This document shows, in pieces, positions 36,729 through 45,659 of a DNA stretch of 64,000 bases; position 1 is the first letter of the stretch; each line of letters starts with the position of its first letter. The stretch is taken from positions 2,604,001 to 2,668,000 of the forward strand of contig NZ_CP010976.1 in assembly GCF_000949425.1 (NCBI RefSeq), in the 5' to 3' direction. The notes beneath the pieces were generated by a model. That model saw nothing but the letters and a program-made list of their open reading frames with translations, was not told the DNA's origin and made no database searches. A program made the position numbers and the translations under genes. The DNA comes from Paenibacillus sp. IHBB 10380 (GTDB taxonomy: Bacteria > Bacillota > Bacilli > Paenibacillales > Paenibacillaceae).

Positions 36729-36890
36729 GTCGTATAACGTTGCGTATTTCTGACGTCCAAACGACTTAAGGATCGAAGGTCCGGGTGGCTATGCCACTAG
36801 TCTGTTGAATGTGTCGCCTGATTCTACTTTTCCGAAAATCCCTCTTGGCGACCAAGGAGCGTCAGCGCGATGCTGAAATACATTGTTACC
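36729..36890 (-). repeat. attC-like site 35 (class A)
   Basis: GTCGTATAACG to GTTACCTTCTG; opening pairs with site 34 closing (GTTATATGAC, one mismatch). Confidence 0.9.
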
Positions 36891-37181
36891 TTCTGACTCC
36901 TCCGAGTTGACTTTCAAATTCCTTATATCATTTAATATTATTTGATTTCTTTCATATCTTTCATGTTCTTCATGCCTTAGATGTCCTTGATGTCACTTGG
37001 CTTTGATTTATTTCTTCTTTATGTATTTCTATTTCTTCTTCAAAATGCCTCTATGCTTCTTTTAAATCTGTTTTCCTTATGTCTTTGACTTCTGTTCAAT
37101 AGCTTTACCTTTTTTTCATTATACTTCTTGAATTTCACTATCACTGATTCTGTAATGCCCTACATGTTCTTATCCCAGATA
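36891..37181 (-). other. Cassette without an obvious gene
   Basis: 290 bp between complementary cores (GTTACCT.. and ..AGGTAAC) with no credible frame on either strand. It is a run of imperfect T-rich segments around TTTCATATCTTTCATGTTCTT. The last 60 bp resemble 39245-39308 upstream of the DUF262 gene. Could hold a promoter or small RNA. Confidence 0.6.
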
Positions 37182-37340
37182 TTTCAGGTAACGTTGTGCA
37201 TTTACGACGAGACGTGACCCGACCTTAGATAGCGCTGATCTTAGGTCGGGTCATGTGTTGTCTGACTATACTTCTATGAAGATACTTCGGACTATCAAGG
37301 GGCGAATGCCAGTAGCATAGATGCATTGTTATCCCAGATG
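37182..37340 (-). repeat. attC-like site 36 (class B)
   Basis: TTTCAGGTAACG to GTTATCCCAGATG; arm CGTGACCCGACCTTAGATAGC/CTTAGGTCGGGTCATG. Confidence 0.92.
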
Positions 37341-37422
37341 GGTCAATTCTCTATAAAGTCATTAAGTAGCATTATATTATCTCATAATTGATTCATACAT
37401 TTAATTAATACAACAGCTGTTT

Positions 37423-38082
37423 CTATGATGTTTTTTCCTCGAGTTCTTCATTTAGATATCTTTTTTTTATAAATCCATCGACCATTGTATCAGATAGTTT
37501 ATCCATACATACTATTACTGTATCACTTAACTCGAGGACCAATTCATCATCTACGCTCAAACTATTTTCTCCATGCGCTATATCATTTCTATACTTCAAT
37601 AATTTATTTAATCGATATTCAAATTCACTTTTAGGGAATCTATCTAAATTAAATCGTTCAAGTATACTATTGATTGTGTTAAATTTTACATTGGATTTTG
37701 TTGGGATTTTCCCAGAAATAATTATATTAGTTGTAAAGTAATTCTTTAATTCCAGTGTAAATTGAATTTGTTTATTTCCATTTACTCTCCCGTCTTTTAA
37801 ACCCTGCTTAATATCTAAGTCATGTGTGAGAATACTTGGATGTATTTGATTAATATTTAAATTTAATTCATTCAGCTTTTTTGTATACAATTCAAAACTC
37901 TTTACAACAAAACCTTCCCAGAGTGCATAAAGCGCAGGAATTAAATATTTCTTTAAAACTTGCCTATGTTCCCCAGTCATTCTATACAAGTGGGGAATTG
38001 TCTTAATCATAGATATTTCATCAATTCTCCATTGTTCTTCTAACGTCAATTCTTGTAAAAGTTCAGATTCTAAAATATCCAT
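37423..38082 (-). CDS. MAE_28990/MAE_18760-type HEPN nuclease-like protein
   Basis: 219 residues. LIPALYALWEGFVVKSFELY and the C-terminal LKYRNDIAHGENSLSVDD (R-x4-H) are typical of this HEPN family, proposed RNases. It starts two bases after the DUF262 gene ends, so they are one operon. Such pairs occur in defence islands; RNA cleavage is an inference. Confidence 0.85.
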   Translation of the reverse strand: MDILESELLQELTLEEQWRIDEISMIKTIPHLYRMTGEHRQVLKKYLIPALYALWEGFVVKSFELYTKKLNELNLNINQIHPSILTHDLDIKQGLKDGRVNGNKQIQFTLELKNYFTTNIIISGKIPTKSNVKFNTINSILERFNLDRFPKSEFEYRLNKLLKYRNDIAHGENSLSVDDELVLELSDTVIVCMDKLSDTMVDGFIKKRYLNEELEEKTS

Positions 38083-38084
38083 GT

Positions 38085-39164
38085 CTAATACTCCGAAAAT
38101 AAATCTTTTGCTCTATCCATTCGCTTAATAACTCGGCTCTTACTACTTGCCGCTGATCCAGTATAACTCCTGAAAATTGAGTCTTCCTTTAAAGATTCTA
38201 TTTTGCTCATTAGATCTACACTATCAACACTTTCATAATGTTCAATATTCATCGCAATACCTATAAATATTGCATCAACTAAACTTGTTGATAATTGATT
38301 ATTACTAAATCTAAATATTCCAGAACCTAAAGGATGTAGCACATCAATTGTTTTATATACTAGTTTTTCAAAATCATTATCGAATCCTTCTGTTACAGCC
38401 TCTTCCATAAATTTTGTCATAAATTTGGACATGTTTTTAGTACTAACATTATTCCAGTCATAATTAAATAATGAAGTTATTCTAAGAACAAGTTCTTGTA
38501 AATAACCCTCTGATTCTTTTTGTCCACTTGCGTTTATAAGTTCAACAAATTTTGGATATTTAGATACCCGATCCAAATAATCGTTGAACTCGCTTGAAAT
38601 CCCTCTAAATATACAGTTTCTAATTTCTTGTTCTGTTAATGAAGCACCACCTGTATTTAATCTATTAAATAATTCATATCTCATATCTAATTTACTATCC
38701 CATTTTAATATTTCAACCCTACAGTATGTTCTTTTAATATTCCTTTGGAATTTTAGTGGTAATTCTTTATATGTAAATCCTTCAAAATTCTTAATTAAAC
38801 TACCTTCATCTAATATCCAATTATTTTTATCTATATCTTTTTTTAGTTCACCAAAAAAAGATAGTATTGTAGATATTCTTTGGAGGCCATCAACTAACTC
38901 CCATCTTCCTTCAGTATCCTCAGCAACAAATATTGGAGGGGTTGGAATACCTAATAATATTGATTCGACAAACCTAGTCTTTTGAAAATCAGACCAACGA
39001 AAAAGCCTCTGAAACTCAGGACTTATAATGATTTCACCTCTTTCATACATACTCATAATTTCTCCATATGACATGTCAAGTCTATCAGTTGTTAGATTGT
39101 TTCTAGCGTCTGTTATTTCATCTTCTAATGATAATTGCTTTAACTCTAATTCTCTTACTTTCAT
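38085..39164 (-). CDS. DUF262 (GmrS/ParB-like) protein
   Basis: 359 residues. ISPEFQRLFRWSDFQKTRFVES, LLGIPTPPIFV and WELVDGLQRISTI carry the FQR and DGxQR motifs of DUF262, a ParB/Srx-fold NTPase-nuclease domain used in type IV restriction (GmrSD) and other antiphage systems. The HNH (DUF1524) half of GmrSD is absent; the HEPN gene directly downstream is the probable effector. GGAGAAGG before ATG. Confidence 0.9.
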   Translation of the reverse strand: MKVRELELKQLSLEDEITDARNNLTTDRLDMSYGEIMSMYERGEIIISPEFQRLFRWSDFQKTRFVESILLGIPTPPIFVAEDTEGRWELVDGLQRISTILSFFGELKKDIDKNNWILDEGSLIKNFEGFTYKELPLKFQRNIKRTYCRVEILKWDSKLDMRYELFNRLNTGGASLTEQEIRNCIFRGISSEFNDYLDRVSKYPKFVELINASGQKESEGYLQELVLRITSLFNYDWNNVSTKNMSKFMTKFMEEAVTEGFDNDFEKLVYKTIDVLHPLGSGIFRFSNNQLSTSLVDAIFIGIAMNIEHYESVDSVDLMSKIESLKEDSIFRSYTGSAASSKSRVIKRMDRAKDLFSEY

Positions 39165-39308
39165 ATTCCTTCTCCTATCTTTGATTTAATACGATGTATT
39201 AATTATAACTCATTAAAAATTGCTCGGTACTCTTTTTGTTCATTATTTCTTCCTGAATTTCACTATCATTGATTCTCTGATGCCCTTCATATGTCACTAT
39301 CCCAGATA

Positions 39309-39479
39309 TTTCTTCTAACGTTTCCGCATTTCTGACGTTCAAGCGGCTTAAGTGACCATAGGGAACGGATTGTCAGATTTATCCGGTTGAATGTGTCGCC
39401 TGATTCTACTTTTCCGAAAATCCCTCTTGGCGACCAAGGAGCGTCAACGACGATGCAGAAATGTAATGTTATAAGATGT
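39309..39479 (-). repeat. attC-like site 37 (class A)
   Basis: TTTCTTCTAACG to GTTATAAGATG; GTCGCC/GGCGAC arm. Confidence 0.93.
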
Positions 39480-39498
39480 CCCCGCCTGCTTCGATAAT

Positions 39499-40155
39499 CT
39501 ATACAAGAGTCCTTGCAATAAATCCATATTCCTTTGTTTTCAGGTTAATTATCCTTGTTCTTAAATCGTTCTTAGCAATGAAAATTGGCTCTCCAACTCT
39601 ATCAATACAATAAGCTATTGGTATTGAAATACCGCAGTTTCTATATGAGCCATCTGCATGACTTGTACCCAGTATCATCGTATTATATTTAACTGCGATT
39701 CTCTTGGCCTCAGAAATCCACTCATCAAATTGTTCTTCACTGAACATTCCTACACCTATCGGATGTGCAATATAAGTTAAACTTGTATCATATTCTTCTA
39801 ATCCAAGTAATCCTTGCAATAATTCTACACATAACAAATAGCCGATCTTAGATCCATTAACCTCAACTGCAGAAGGAGTATATAAACGAACATTCATGGG
39901 TGACTTTGCACGTTCTAAAATGATCTCGCCATACTGATTAATTATTAATGCTCTATCCTTGTTGTTATCTCTATAGCCTGTAATTATCATTTTCTTATAT
40001 TTATTTGCTAACGCACATGCTCTAACTACATTATCTTTATCTGTGATGTAACCCTCAGGAAATAACACTGTATCAAAATTATAATCTAAAGCTAGTTCAG
40101 TTTGGAGTTGTTCAAGATTTCCTTCATGGTTTGGCTGAGAGATAAGGATCTTCAT
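39499..40155 (-). CDS. Carbon-nitrogen hydrolase (nitrilase)-like protein
   Basis: 218 residues from ATG 40155 (MKILISQPNHEGNLEQLQTEL); frame upstream is repeat sequence. FDTVLFPEGYITD holds the nitrilase Glu, ERAKSPMNVRLYTPSAVEVNGSKIGYLLCVELLQG the region of the catalytic Cys (LLCVE). Lys motif not obvious, so activity is uncertain. Shorter than canonical nitrilases (about 270). Confidence 0.78.
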   Translation of the reverse strand: MKILISQPNHEGNLEQLQTELALDYNFDTVLFPEGYITDKDNVVRACALANKYKKMIITGYRDNNKDRALIINQYGEIILERAKSPMNVRLYTPSAVEVNGSKIGYLLCVELLQGLLGLEEYDTSLTYIAHPIGVGMFSEEQFDEWISEAKRIAVKYNTMILGTSHADGSYRNCGISIPIAYCIDRVGEPIFIAKNDLRTRIINLKTKEYGFIARTLV

Positions 40156-40191
40156 AAATTGTTCCCTCTTTCCAATAAATTTTTGCGGGGA

Positions 40192-40355
40192 TTTCTTATA
40201 ACGTTTGGCATTCCTGACGTTCAAGCAGCTTATCTGACCAAAGGGAACGGGTCGTCAGGCTTAGTTGATTGAGTGTATCGCCTGAATAACCCCATGAAAA
40301 TCCTTCTTGGCGATCAAGGGCAATGCCCGCAGTAGGAATGTGGTGTTAAGCGAAG
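40192..40355 (-). repeat. attC-like site 38 (class A)
   Basis: TTTCTTATAACG to GTTAAGCGAAG; opening pairs with site 37 closing GTTATAAGA. Confidence 0.93.
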
Positions 40356-40415
40356 TTCTTGGCTTCATGAAATACATAACAATAATGTTTCACGATATTC
40401 TTTTACATTTTATTA

Positions 40416-40619
40416 TTACAATTTCTTTTGAGTTTTTCTGTTAATAATCCTTCTAGTCAAATAAAATGAAAGTCCTATTGATATCAAAAGTGTTAGCAGG
40501 CTCTTTAAATAGACATCTGAAATCATTGATGAAATTACCGCGCTAACAAACACTTGAATAATAATTAATAAAACAATAAAAACCGCTACAGGATAGAGAA
40601 TTTTCTTGATGTTCAACAT
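40416..40619 (-). CDS. Small two-span membrane protein
   Basis: 67 residues with GAGGAGG upstream. Spans near 9-30 and 35-55 and a basic tail RRIINRKTQKKL. Unknown. Confidence 0.7.
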   Translation of the reverse strand: MLNIKKILYPVAVFIVLLIIIQVFVSAVISSMISDVYLKSLLTLLISIGLSFYLTRRIINRKTQKKL

Positions 40620-40732
40620 ACTAATTTTTCCTCCTCAAAAAATCCCTCAAATTGATTAGATTTAAAATAATTCTTTAATAATTAAGCATTAATAAATAAT
40701 GTCCTTAGAGATGATCCATTGTACTTTCAAGA

Positions 40733-40880
40733 ATTTCGCTTAACGTTTCCGCATTCACGACGTTCAAGCGGCTTAAGGCACGTAGTGCCGGGTGGCTCTG
40801 CCACTTAGCCGGTTGAATGTGTCCGATGAACCTGCCTCCCCGAAATGCCTCTTCCGGCCAAGGGCCGAGTTGGTCCCGAC
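40733..40880 (-). repeat. attC-like site 39 (class D, closing core deleted)
   Basis: TTTCGCTTAACG, which pairs with GTTAAGCGAA of site 38; ends in GGCCGAGTTGGTCCCGACC without GTTA. Confidence 0.88.
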
Positions 40881-40914
40881 CTTCTTTGAATTACTTATAA
40901 ATAGCATTAGCTCA

Positions 40915-41445
40915 TTAACTTCCATTATTACAAAGTATACAACCATGACATGACAAGTAAATATCATGTTTCTCGCATTTGGGGTATCCTATTGGTATTG
41001 TTGACCTATCATCATCTTCTTCGATTTCCGACCATTCTAAGTAAATATTTAAGTCAATACTTTCTTTATCAAAGGCATTTATCATTAACCGAAATTGATT
41101 TAAACATTCAATTATTCGTTCTTTATGTGGTTCATAGCTTAATCGTTCCCATCCTAAGCCATCCATTGCTCCAGAAATAGTTCTCATCATAAATTTTCTT
41201 TCTCTATCAAAAGTATCTAATGTCCATGGCATATCATCTATTTGGAAACCAACTGTTCCTATGCCTACTACAGATTGATCCCGTTGTGCTAACCATATTA
41301 TTATTTCTTTTTCTCGATTTGTATTAGCTAAAATTGATCCACTCATAGCTAGGACTTCAATAAAAACCGAAGTTAACCCATTAGACATGTGTAATGCTTC
41401 AACTAAATGATCTGAATCATTTGGCATTGAAATCTGGTTTCCCAT
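40915..41445 (-). CDS. Hypothetical protein with C-terminal Cys/His cluster
   Basis: 176 residues from ATG 41445 (AAAGGA upstream); the longer frame enters the repeat. C-terminal CEKHDIYLSCHGCILC suggests a small metal-binding site. Central part WLAQRDQSVVGIGTVGFQIDD not recognised. Confidence 0.68.
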   Translation of the reverse strand: MGNQISMPNDSDHLVEALHMSNGLTSVFIEVLAMSGSILANTNREKEIIIWLAQRDQSVVGIGTVGFQIDDMPWTLDTFDRERKFMMRTISGAMDGLGWERLSYEPHKERIIECLNQFRLMINAFDKESIDLNIYLEWSEIEEDDDRSTIPIGYPKCEKHDIYLSCHGCILCNNGS

Positions 41446-41479
41446 ATTTTTGTTCCTTTCATTTTTGTATAATCGGTAA

Positions 41480-41616
41480 TTTCCTCTAACGTTGTCGTGT
41501 TCACAACGCCTCACCACCTTAAGGCACGTAGGGATGGCCGCGATGCGGTTAGGTCGTAAAGGTGTGTCCCGGCGATCACTTCCTCGAATCTACTTCCGGG
41601 ACTGAGGGGGCTTGTC
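41480..41616 (-). repeat. attC-like site 40 (class D, interrupted)
   Basis: TTTCCTCTAACG, arms GGCCGCGATGCGGTTAGG and CCCGGCGATC/TTCCGGGAC, then GGGGGCTTGTCCCC; at that point foreign sequence begins and the closing stem is missing. Confidence 0.85.
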
Positions 41617-41663
41617 CCCCGAGCCAGTCGGGTATTCTCAGTTCATACCCGACTGGCTCGGGG
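41617..41663. repeat. Perfect 19-bp inverted repeat
   Basis: Arms CCCCGAGCCAGTCGGGTAT (41617-41635) and ATACCCGACTGGCTCGGGG (41645-41663) around nine bases. It begins exactly where site 40 breaks off. Confidence 0.95.
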
Positions 41664-41925
41664 ATGGACTTTTTCTTTATACTGGAGAAAACACTGGGCT
41701 GAAAAACGCATGCATTGTTGGGACCTAGATTCCGTCGCATAAAGTGTTATATGCCCTCGCCTTTTGTTCATACCCCGATTCAGCTGGTTGGGTCTCTGAA
41801 CCCGTATCACGGTGCCAACCTGTGGAGATCAAAATATAAAACTCACTCTCATGGGTTAGTTTATTTGAGTGCGTCTATCTTTTTCCTATTAAAATATTAT
41901 TATTGATGGGATTGACTTTGATTAG
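41664..41925. other. Insertion of unknown origin, no gene
   Basis: 262 bp unlike the cassettes, with a core-like GTTATATGCC at 41746. A 63-codon plus-strand frame (41715) has no family or ribosome site. It may be a fragment of a mobile element that carried the inverted repeat. Confidence 0.4.
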
Positions 41926-41930
41926 CTGGT

Positions 41931-42464
41931 TTATGTGATGCCATTGCCATCTTGAATTACCTTCAAATTATCTTGTATATGATTTATTACATCTCTTGAA
42001 GTTTTCATTTCCAATCTCTTATAAGTATACTCATTTGTGATGTCCAATACCTCTTTCTGATTGTATCCGTGGTTCCATTTAATCAACATCTTTATTAAAT
42101 TCTTGAAAGACTGCTTGTAATTCCACTGCTCTATGCCTATTCTTGACTTAATAAATCTCCTAATAATTCTGTAATCCCTTATATATACATTAGGATTTAA
42201 AATATATATGAAATCTGCCTTTATAAAACTTTCGTTTGTCCATTTGTATTGAACTCCCTCAATAATCCATGACTCAGAGTTAACTATTCTATTAAATTCT
42301 ACATCTCTTATAGCCTCAGGAAATCTTAGATTTTCTATAGTTCTGTCCCAAATCATATTATCAAGTTCATAATATGGTATCCCAAACATCTTAGAAATTT
42401 CCTTACCTAAATATGACTTTCCACTTCCACAGGAACCAATAATACGTATCTTAATATTCTTCAT
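41931..42464 (-). CDS. P-loop kinase (FlaR-like), copy 2
   Basis: 177 residues from ATG 42464 (GGGAGATG context). About 90 percent identical to the 13656-14189 product, with the same Walker A GSCGSGKSYLGKE and arginine-rich lid. Its 3' end reads into GTTTATGTGATG, one base longer than the usual core, and no repeat body follows, so this copy lost its own attC-like site. Confidence 0.85.
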   Translation of the reverse strand: MKNIKIRIIGSCGSGKSYLGKEISKMFGIPYYELDNMIWDRTIENLRFPEAIRDVEFNRIVNSESWIIEGVQYKWTNESFIKADFIYILNPNVYIRDYRIIRRFIKSRIGIEQWNYKQSFKNLIKMLIKWNHGYNQKEVLDITNEYTYKRLEMKTSRDVINHIQDNLKVIQDGNGIT

Positions 42465-42506
42465 CTCCCTGAGATGGGTTTCATTATCTTTTTTATCTTG
42501 CAATGA

Positions 42507-42674
42507 TTTCACATAACGTTCGCACACTCCTGACGTTCAAGCGGCTTAAGTGACCACAGGGAACGAGTCGTCAAACTTAGCCGGTTGGATGTGTCGCCTA
42601 ATTCCACTTCTCTGAATTCCGTCTTTGGCGACCAAGGGCGAATGCCCGATGCAGGAATGTAATGTTAGAAGATG
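42507..42674 (-). repeat. attC-like site 41 (class A)
   Basis: TTTCACATAACG to GTTAGAAGATG; GTCGCC/GGCGAC arm. Confidence 0.93.
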
Positions 42675-42696
42675 TCGTCGACTTCCTGAGTTACTT

Positions 42697-43218
42697 TCAA
42701 ATATGTCTCTTCTCTTCTAGTCTTTCTATTAATTCATTTACCTGTTTTCTTGTTTTTACAATAATTACTTGTTGATGTTCTTTTATCTGATCAAGTTTCT
42801 TTATTGTGTTCATTCGACTTCTTCTTCTATAATTCCAAACCCATTTAATAAATTCCCAATCTAATTTTTCTGGACATTCTTCATTCATATCAGGTCTAGT
42901 TTTCTTATGATACATAATTCGCCGTTTAATAATTCGATAAATACACAGAAATCTTGGCATGTCCAAAAAAATGATTAAATCCGCTTTCTTAATCCTGATA
43001 TCCATAGTCCTTGAATAGTTACCATCAATTATCCAATGATCTTCGTTAGTAAATTGTTCAACGATCTTATCCCACTCTTCATTTGTTTTAGGAACCCAAT
43101 TGGGATTCCAAAAATAAGTATCCAAATGTATGACTGGAATATCTAGTATGTTACTAAGCCTTTGAGATAAGGTAGATTTGCCCGATCCACCTGACCCAAT
43201 AACCAATATTCGCTTCAT
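42697..43218 (-). CDS. P-loop kinase ('topology modulation'/FlaR-like)
   Basis: 173 residues from ATG 43218. Walker A GSGGSGKSTLSQRL, VIHLDTYFWNPNW, HWIIDGNYSRTMDIRIKKADLIIFLD and a basic lid IIKRRIMYHKKTRPDM: the adenylate kinase-like FlaR family. Distantly related to the two kinases above. Substrate unknown. Confidence 0.9.
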   Translation of the reverse strand: MKRILVIGSGGSGKSTLSQRLSNILDIPVIHLDTYFWNPNWVPKTNEEWDKIVEQFTNEDHWIIDGNYSRTMDIRIKKADLIIFLDMPRFLCIYRIIKRRIMYHKKTRPDMNEECPEKLDWEFIKWVWNYRRRSRMNTIKKLDQIKEHQQVIIVKTRKQVNELIERLEEKRHI

Positions 43219-43248
43219 ATTTTTTCCTTTCATTATGTTCTACGACGA

Positions 43249-43403
43249 TTTCACCTAACGTTGTCGTATTCGCGACGTCCATTCCCCCTAGATAGCTCTT
43301 ATCTTAGGGGAATGGATGTGTCTGCCCGATGAATCCTCTTTGAAATGCTCCTGGCAGACCAAGGGCAGAATGACCCGCAGCACGAATATTGTGTTATGTA
43401 AAG
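43249..43403 (-). repeat. attC-like site 42 (class B)
   Basis: TTTCACCTAACG to GTTATGTAAAG; arm CCATTCCCCCTAGATAGC/CTTAGGGGAATGG, GTATTCGCG/CACGAATA outer stem. Confidence 0.93.
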
Positions 43404-43849
43404 TTATTGGCCCTCTATAAATTTCTTACAAATCCTGTTTAGTTCTAACGTTTTGTCGCCTTAACCATGCTTTTAACGTATTTCTATGAGTCTCTTTTTC
43501 TTTGCCTTTGAAATCAAATCTTATTATTCGTTGAGACCAGCGTTTCTTATTGGTTTCAACGAATAATAAGATTTATTTATTTTAGTGGATTTTATTTCAT
43601 TAACATCGAGAGGTAAACCATCAATTAACAAATTATTTTCTCCGATAATTATTATACGTTTCTTCCTTATTTCTTTAATCATAAATATTCCAACTGCAAT
43701 GATTATTACTATAACGAAATACACTTCTTTCGTCCTAAATCATTAATCAATATTGAAAGAATCATCATCAAACTAAAAAATGACGAGTATTTGGCACCCA
43801 AATACGGTAGGCTAATTTGATATTCATTGTCACTTATATTTTCTTCCAT
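43404..43849 (-). pseudogene. Membrane protein disrupted by a quasi-palindrome
   Basis: GGGAGGAAG and ATG 43849 open MEENISDNEYQISLPYLGAK with one span, stopping at 43709; a second frame (43524-43724, YFVIVIIIAVGIFMIK...LIDGLPLDVNEIKS) continues the protein, and a third reads RWSQRIIRFDFKGKEKETHR to about 43430. A 23-bp inverted repeat (43516-43574) sits at the last break. The original would be a two-span protein with a PH-like domain. Confidence 0.65.
43516..43574. repeat. 23-bp inverted repeat inside a gene
   Basis: Arms 43516-43538 and 43552-43574 match at 22 of 23 bases (core CTTATTATTCGTTGA and TCAACGAATAATAAG) around 13 bases. Confidence 0.95.
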
Positions 43850-43868
43850 ATTCTTCCTCCCTCAATAA

Positions 43869-43990
43869 TTTCACATAACGTTGTTGGATTCACGAACCCA
43901 AGGGTTGTCTACCAGCTCTCGCTTCCTCGCTTTAGCGTCTGGTAGACTCAGGAGCGTTAGGACGCTGCGTGAATCCGGTGTTATGCGAGG
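43869..43990 (-). repeat. attC-like site 43 (class C, short form)
   Basis: TTTCACATAACG to GTTATGCGAGG, 122 bp; GGATTCACG/CGTGAATCC outer stem, GTCTACCAGC/GTCTGGTAGAC arm. Confidence 0.93.
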
Positions 43991-44013
43991 GAACTTGACT
44001 TCTGCTTAAACGA

Positions 44014-44742
44014 TCAAAGTTCATTTAGAATTTTAATCACTTGATTTAACGTTTCGTCCCATAGTTTTTCCCCTAGTTCTTTAGATGCCTTTGTCGGATC
44101 TCCAATAACACCAGTCTTGGAGTAACCTGTAAAATCCAATAAAGGATCATTCCAATCCGGTTCGCTACTCATTGGATTAGAGATCAATTCAGGTTTTATA
44201 CTGTCTGGTCTTTTATATAATCCAATCGAAGTAGTAAAGCTATCCGCATGTCCGCCGGGAAATTCAGGATCCTCAAACTTACACCACACGTTATAAAAGG
44301 GATGTCCCGGATTAAAAATCTGAATAGAACTATTAGAAGTTTCGTTCATTTCAGTAATCAGGTGATCCATATTGTGACCCCCGCAGCCTCTCCAAATCAC
44401 AAATTTTTTAAATCCCTGTTCGATCATAGAATTTAAAATGGACTTAATCACTCCTTCAAAAATGTTTTGTGGTAGATTTATGTATCCTGCTCCATAATTC
44501 TTATGTTCCGGCGTGGGCCCGAAGGGTAAGGTAGGAAGCACCAATGCTTTAAAATTAGATAGACGATATGCCTCTTGCGCTGCTTCAACCATTAATGTTT
44601 CAGCAAACCATGTATCAAAATCAACAGTTGTATGCGGTCCTTGCTGTTCTGTGCATCCCGTTGGTATGATAATCGTATATTCTTGTTCTGCCTTTTCTTT
44701 GATTTCCAGGTAGGTTAAATGACCATAACGAACTTCCATCAT
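44014..44742 (-). CDS. Creatininase family amidohydrolase
   Basis: 242 residues. IIIPTGCTEQQGPHTTVDFDTWFAE, PFGPTPEHKNYGAGYINLP, VIWRGCGGHNMDHL and FPGGHADSFTTSIGLY give the His, Asp and Glu metal ligands of creatininase/mycofactocin MftE-like zinc amidohydrolases. AAAGGAG upstream. Substrate unknown. Confidence 0.9.
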   Translation of the reverse strand: MMEVRYGHLTYLEIKEKAEQEYTIIIPTGCTEQQGPHTTVDFDTWFAETLMVEAAQEAYRLSNFKALVLPTLPFGPTPEHKNYGAGYINLPQNIFEGVIKSILNSMIEQGFKKFVIWRGCGGHNMDHLITEMNETSNSSIQIFNPGHPFYNVWCKFEDPEFPGGHADSFTTSIGLYKRPDSIKPELISNPMSSEPDWNDPLLDFTGYSKTGVIGDPTKASKELGEKLWDETLNQVIKILNEL

Positions 44743-44784
44743 CTCTTTAATACACTCCTTTTAATTGATATACGTCTTAAGTTC

Positions 44785-44959
44785 TTTCTCATAACGTTTC
44801 CGTGTTCACGACCTCCCACCGACTTAAGGCTCCGTTAAGAGCCGGCCGCGGATGTAGTTAGTCGGTGCGGATGTGTCCGCTGAATCTTCTTCTCTGCCAA
44901 TTACTTCTCGCGGACAGAGGGCCGTAAGGCCCGAAGCGTGAATATGATGTTATATGATG
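44785..44959 (-). repeat. attC-like site 44 (class D)
   Basis: TTTCTCATAACG to GTTATATGATG; GTGTCCGCTGA/GCGGACAGA arm, GGGCCGTAAGGCCC hairpin. Confidence 0.93.
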
Positions 44960-44991
44960 GATGTGTCCTCGTCGAATTACAGTAATCTTTC

Positions 44992-45438
44992 TTAATCCTT
45001 TACATTAAAAAACGTGTCATTAGTTATTTTAATTAATTTATCCGTAGCCTCCTTACTTGTTGGATCCTGAACTAGAACAAAAAATATTTCTCTCAACTCA
45101 TCTATTCGTGATAAGACTTTGTCTTTCGATCTCTCTTCTCTCAAAGAAATATATAGATTGTTTAAAGTAATATCTAAATTATCGTTATTATCTTCAAAAG
45201 AAGTTAGCTCAGATAAAGAAGCTACATTGGATACACTTGCTAATATTGATCTATAGGTATAATCGTTTACTTTCATACTTAAGCTGCTGAGAACATTACT
45301 TAATTGATACTTGAATGTATTATCTATATTATCCTGTAAATTCTGTGTCGCTCTATTGGACTCATAAGATTTGTAACCAGTTATTAATAGAAGCAGAATT
45401 AGTAGTAGTGTCAAATACTTGCTTATACTTATCTTCAT
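44992..45438 (-). CDS. Membrane-anchored or secreted hypothetical protein
   Basis: 148 residues from ATG 45438 (GGGAG upstream). N-terminal span ISKYLTLLLILLLLITGY then a soluble helical domain with NLQDNIDNTFKYQLSNVL. Unknown role. Confidence 0.72.
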   Translation of the reverse strand: MKISISKYLTLLLILLLLITGYKSYESNRATQNLQDNIDNTFKYQLSNVLSSLSMKVNDYTYRSILASVSNVASLSELTSFEDNNDNLDITLNNLYISLREERSKDKVLSRIDELREIFFVLVQDPTSKEATDKLIKITNDTFFNVKD

Positions 45439-45469
45439 TTTTTGACTCCCTATTTGTTGTTTACACATC

Positions 45470-45628
45470 TTTCATATAAGGTTTGGCATTCCTGACGTTC
45501 AAACAGCTTAAGTGACCAGGAACGGGTCGTCAGACTTAGCTGGTTGAATGTATCGCCTGAATTCACTTCTCTGATATCCCTCCCGATCAGGGCGAATGCC
45601 CGCAGTAGGAATGCTGTGTTATATGATG
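45470..45628 (-). repeat. attC-like site 45 (class A)
   Basis: TTTCATATAAGG (core C changed to G) to GTTATATGATG; the third arm is shortened (CCCTCCCGATCAGGGCG). Confidence 0.9.
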
Positions 45629-45659
45629 TATCTGCCTTCTTGAACTGCTGTCATAATGT

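Noticed and set aside
41715..41906. 63-codon plus-strand frame in the inserted segment
   Set aside because: No ribosome site or recognised family; probably accidental.
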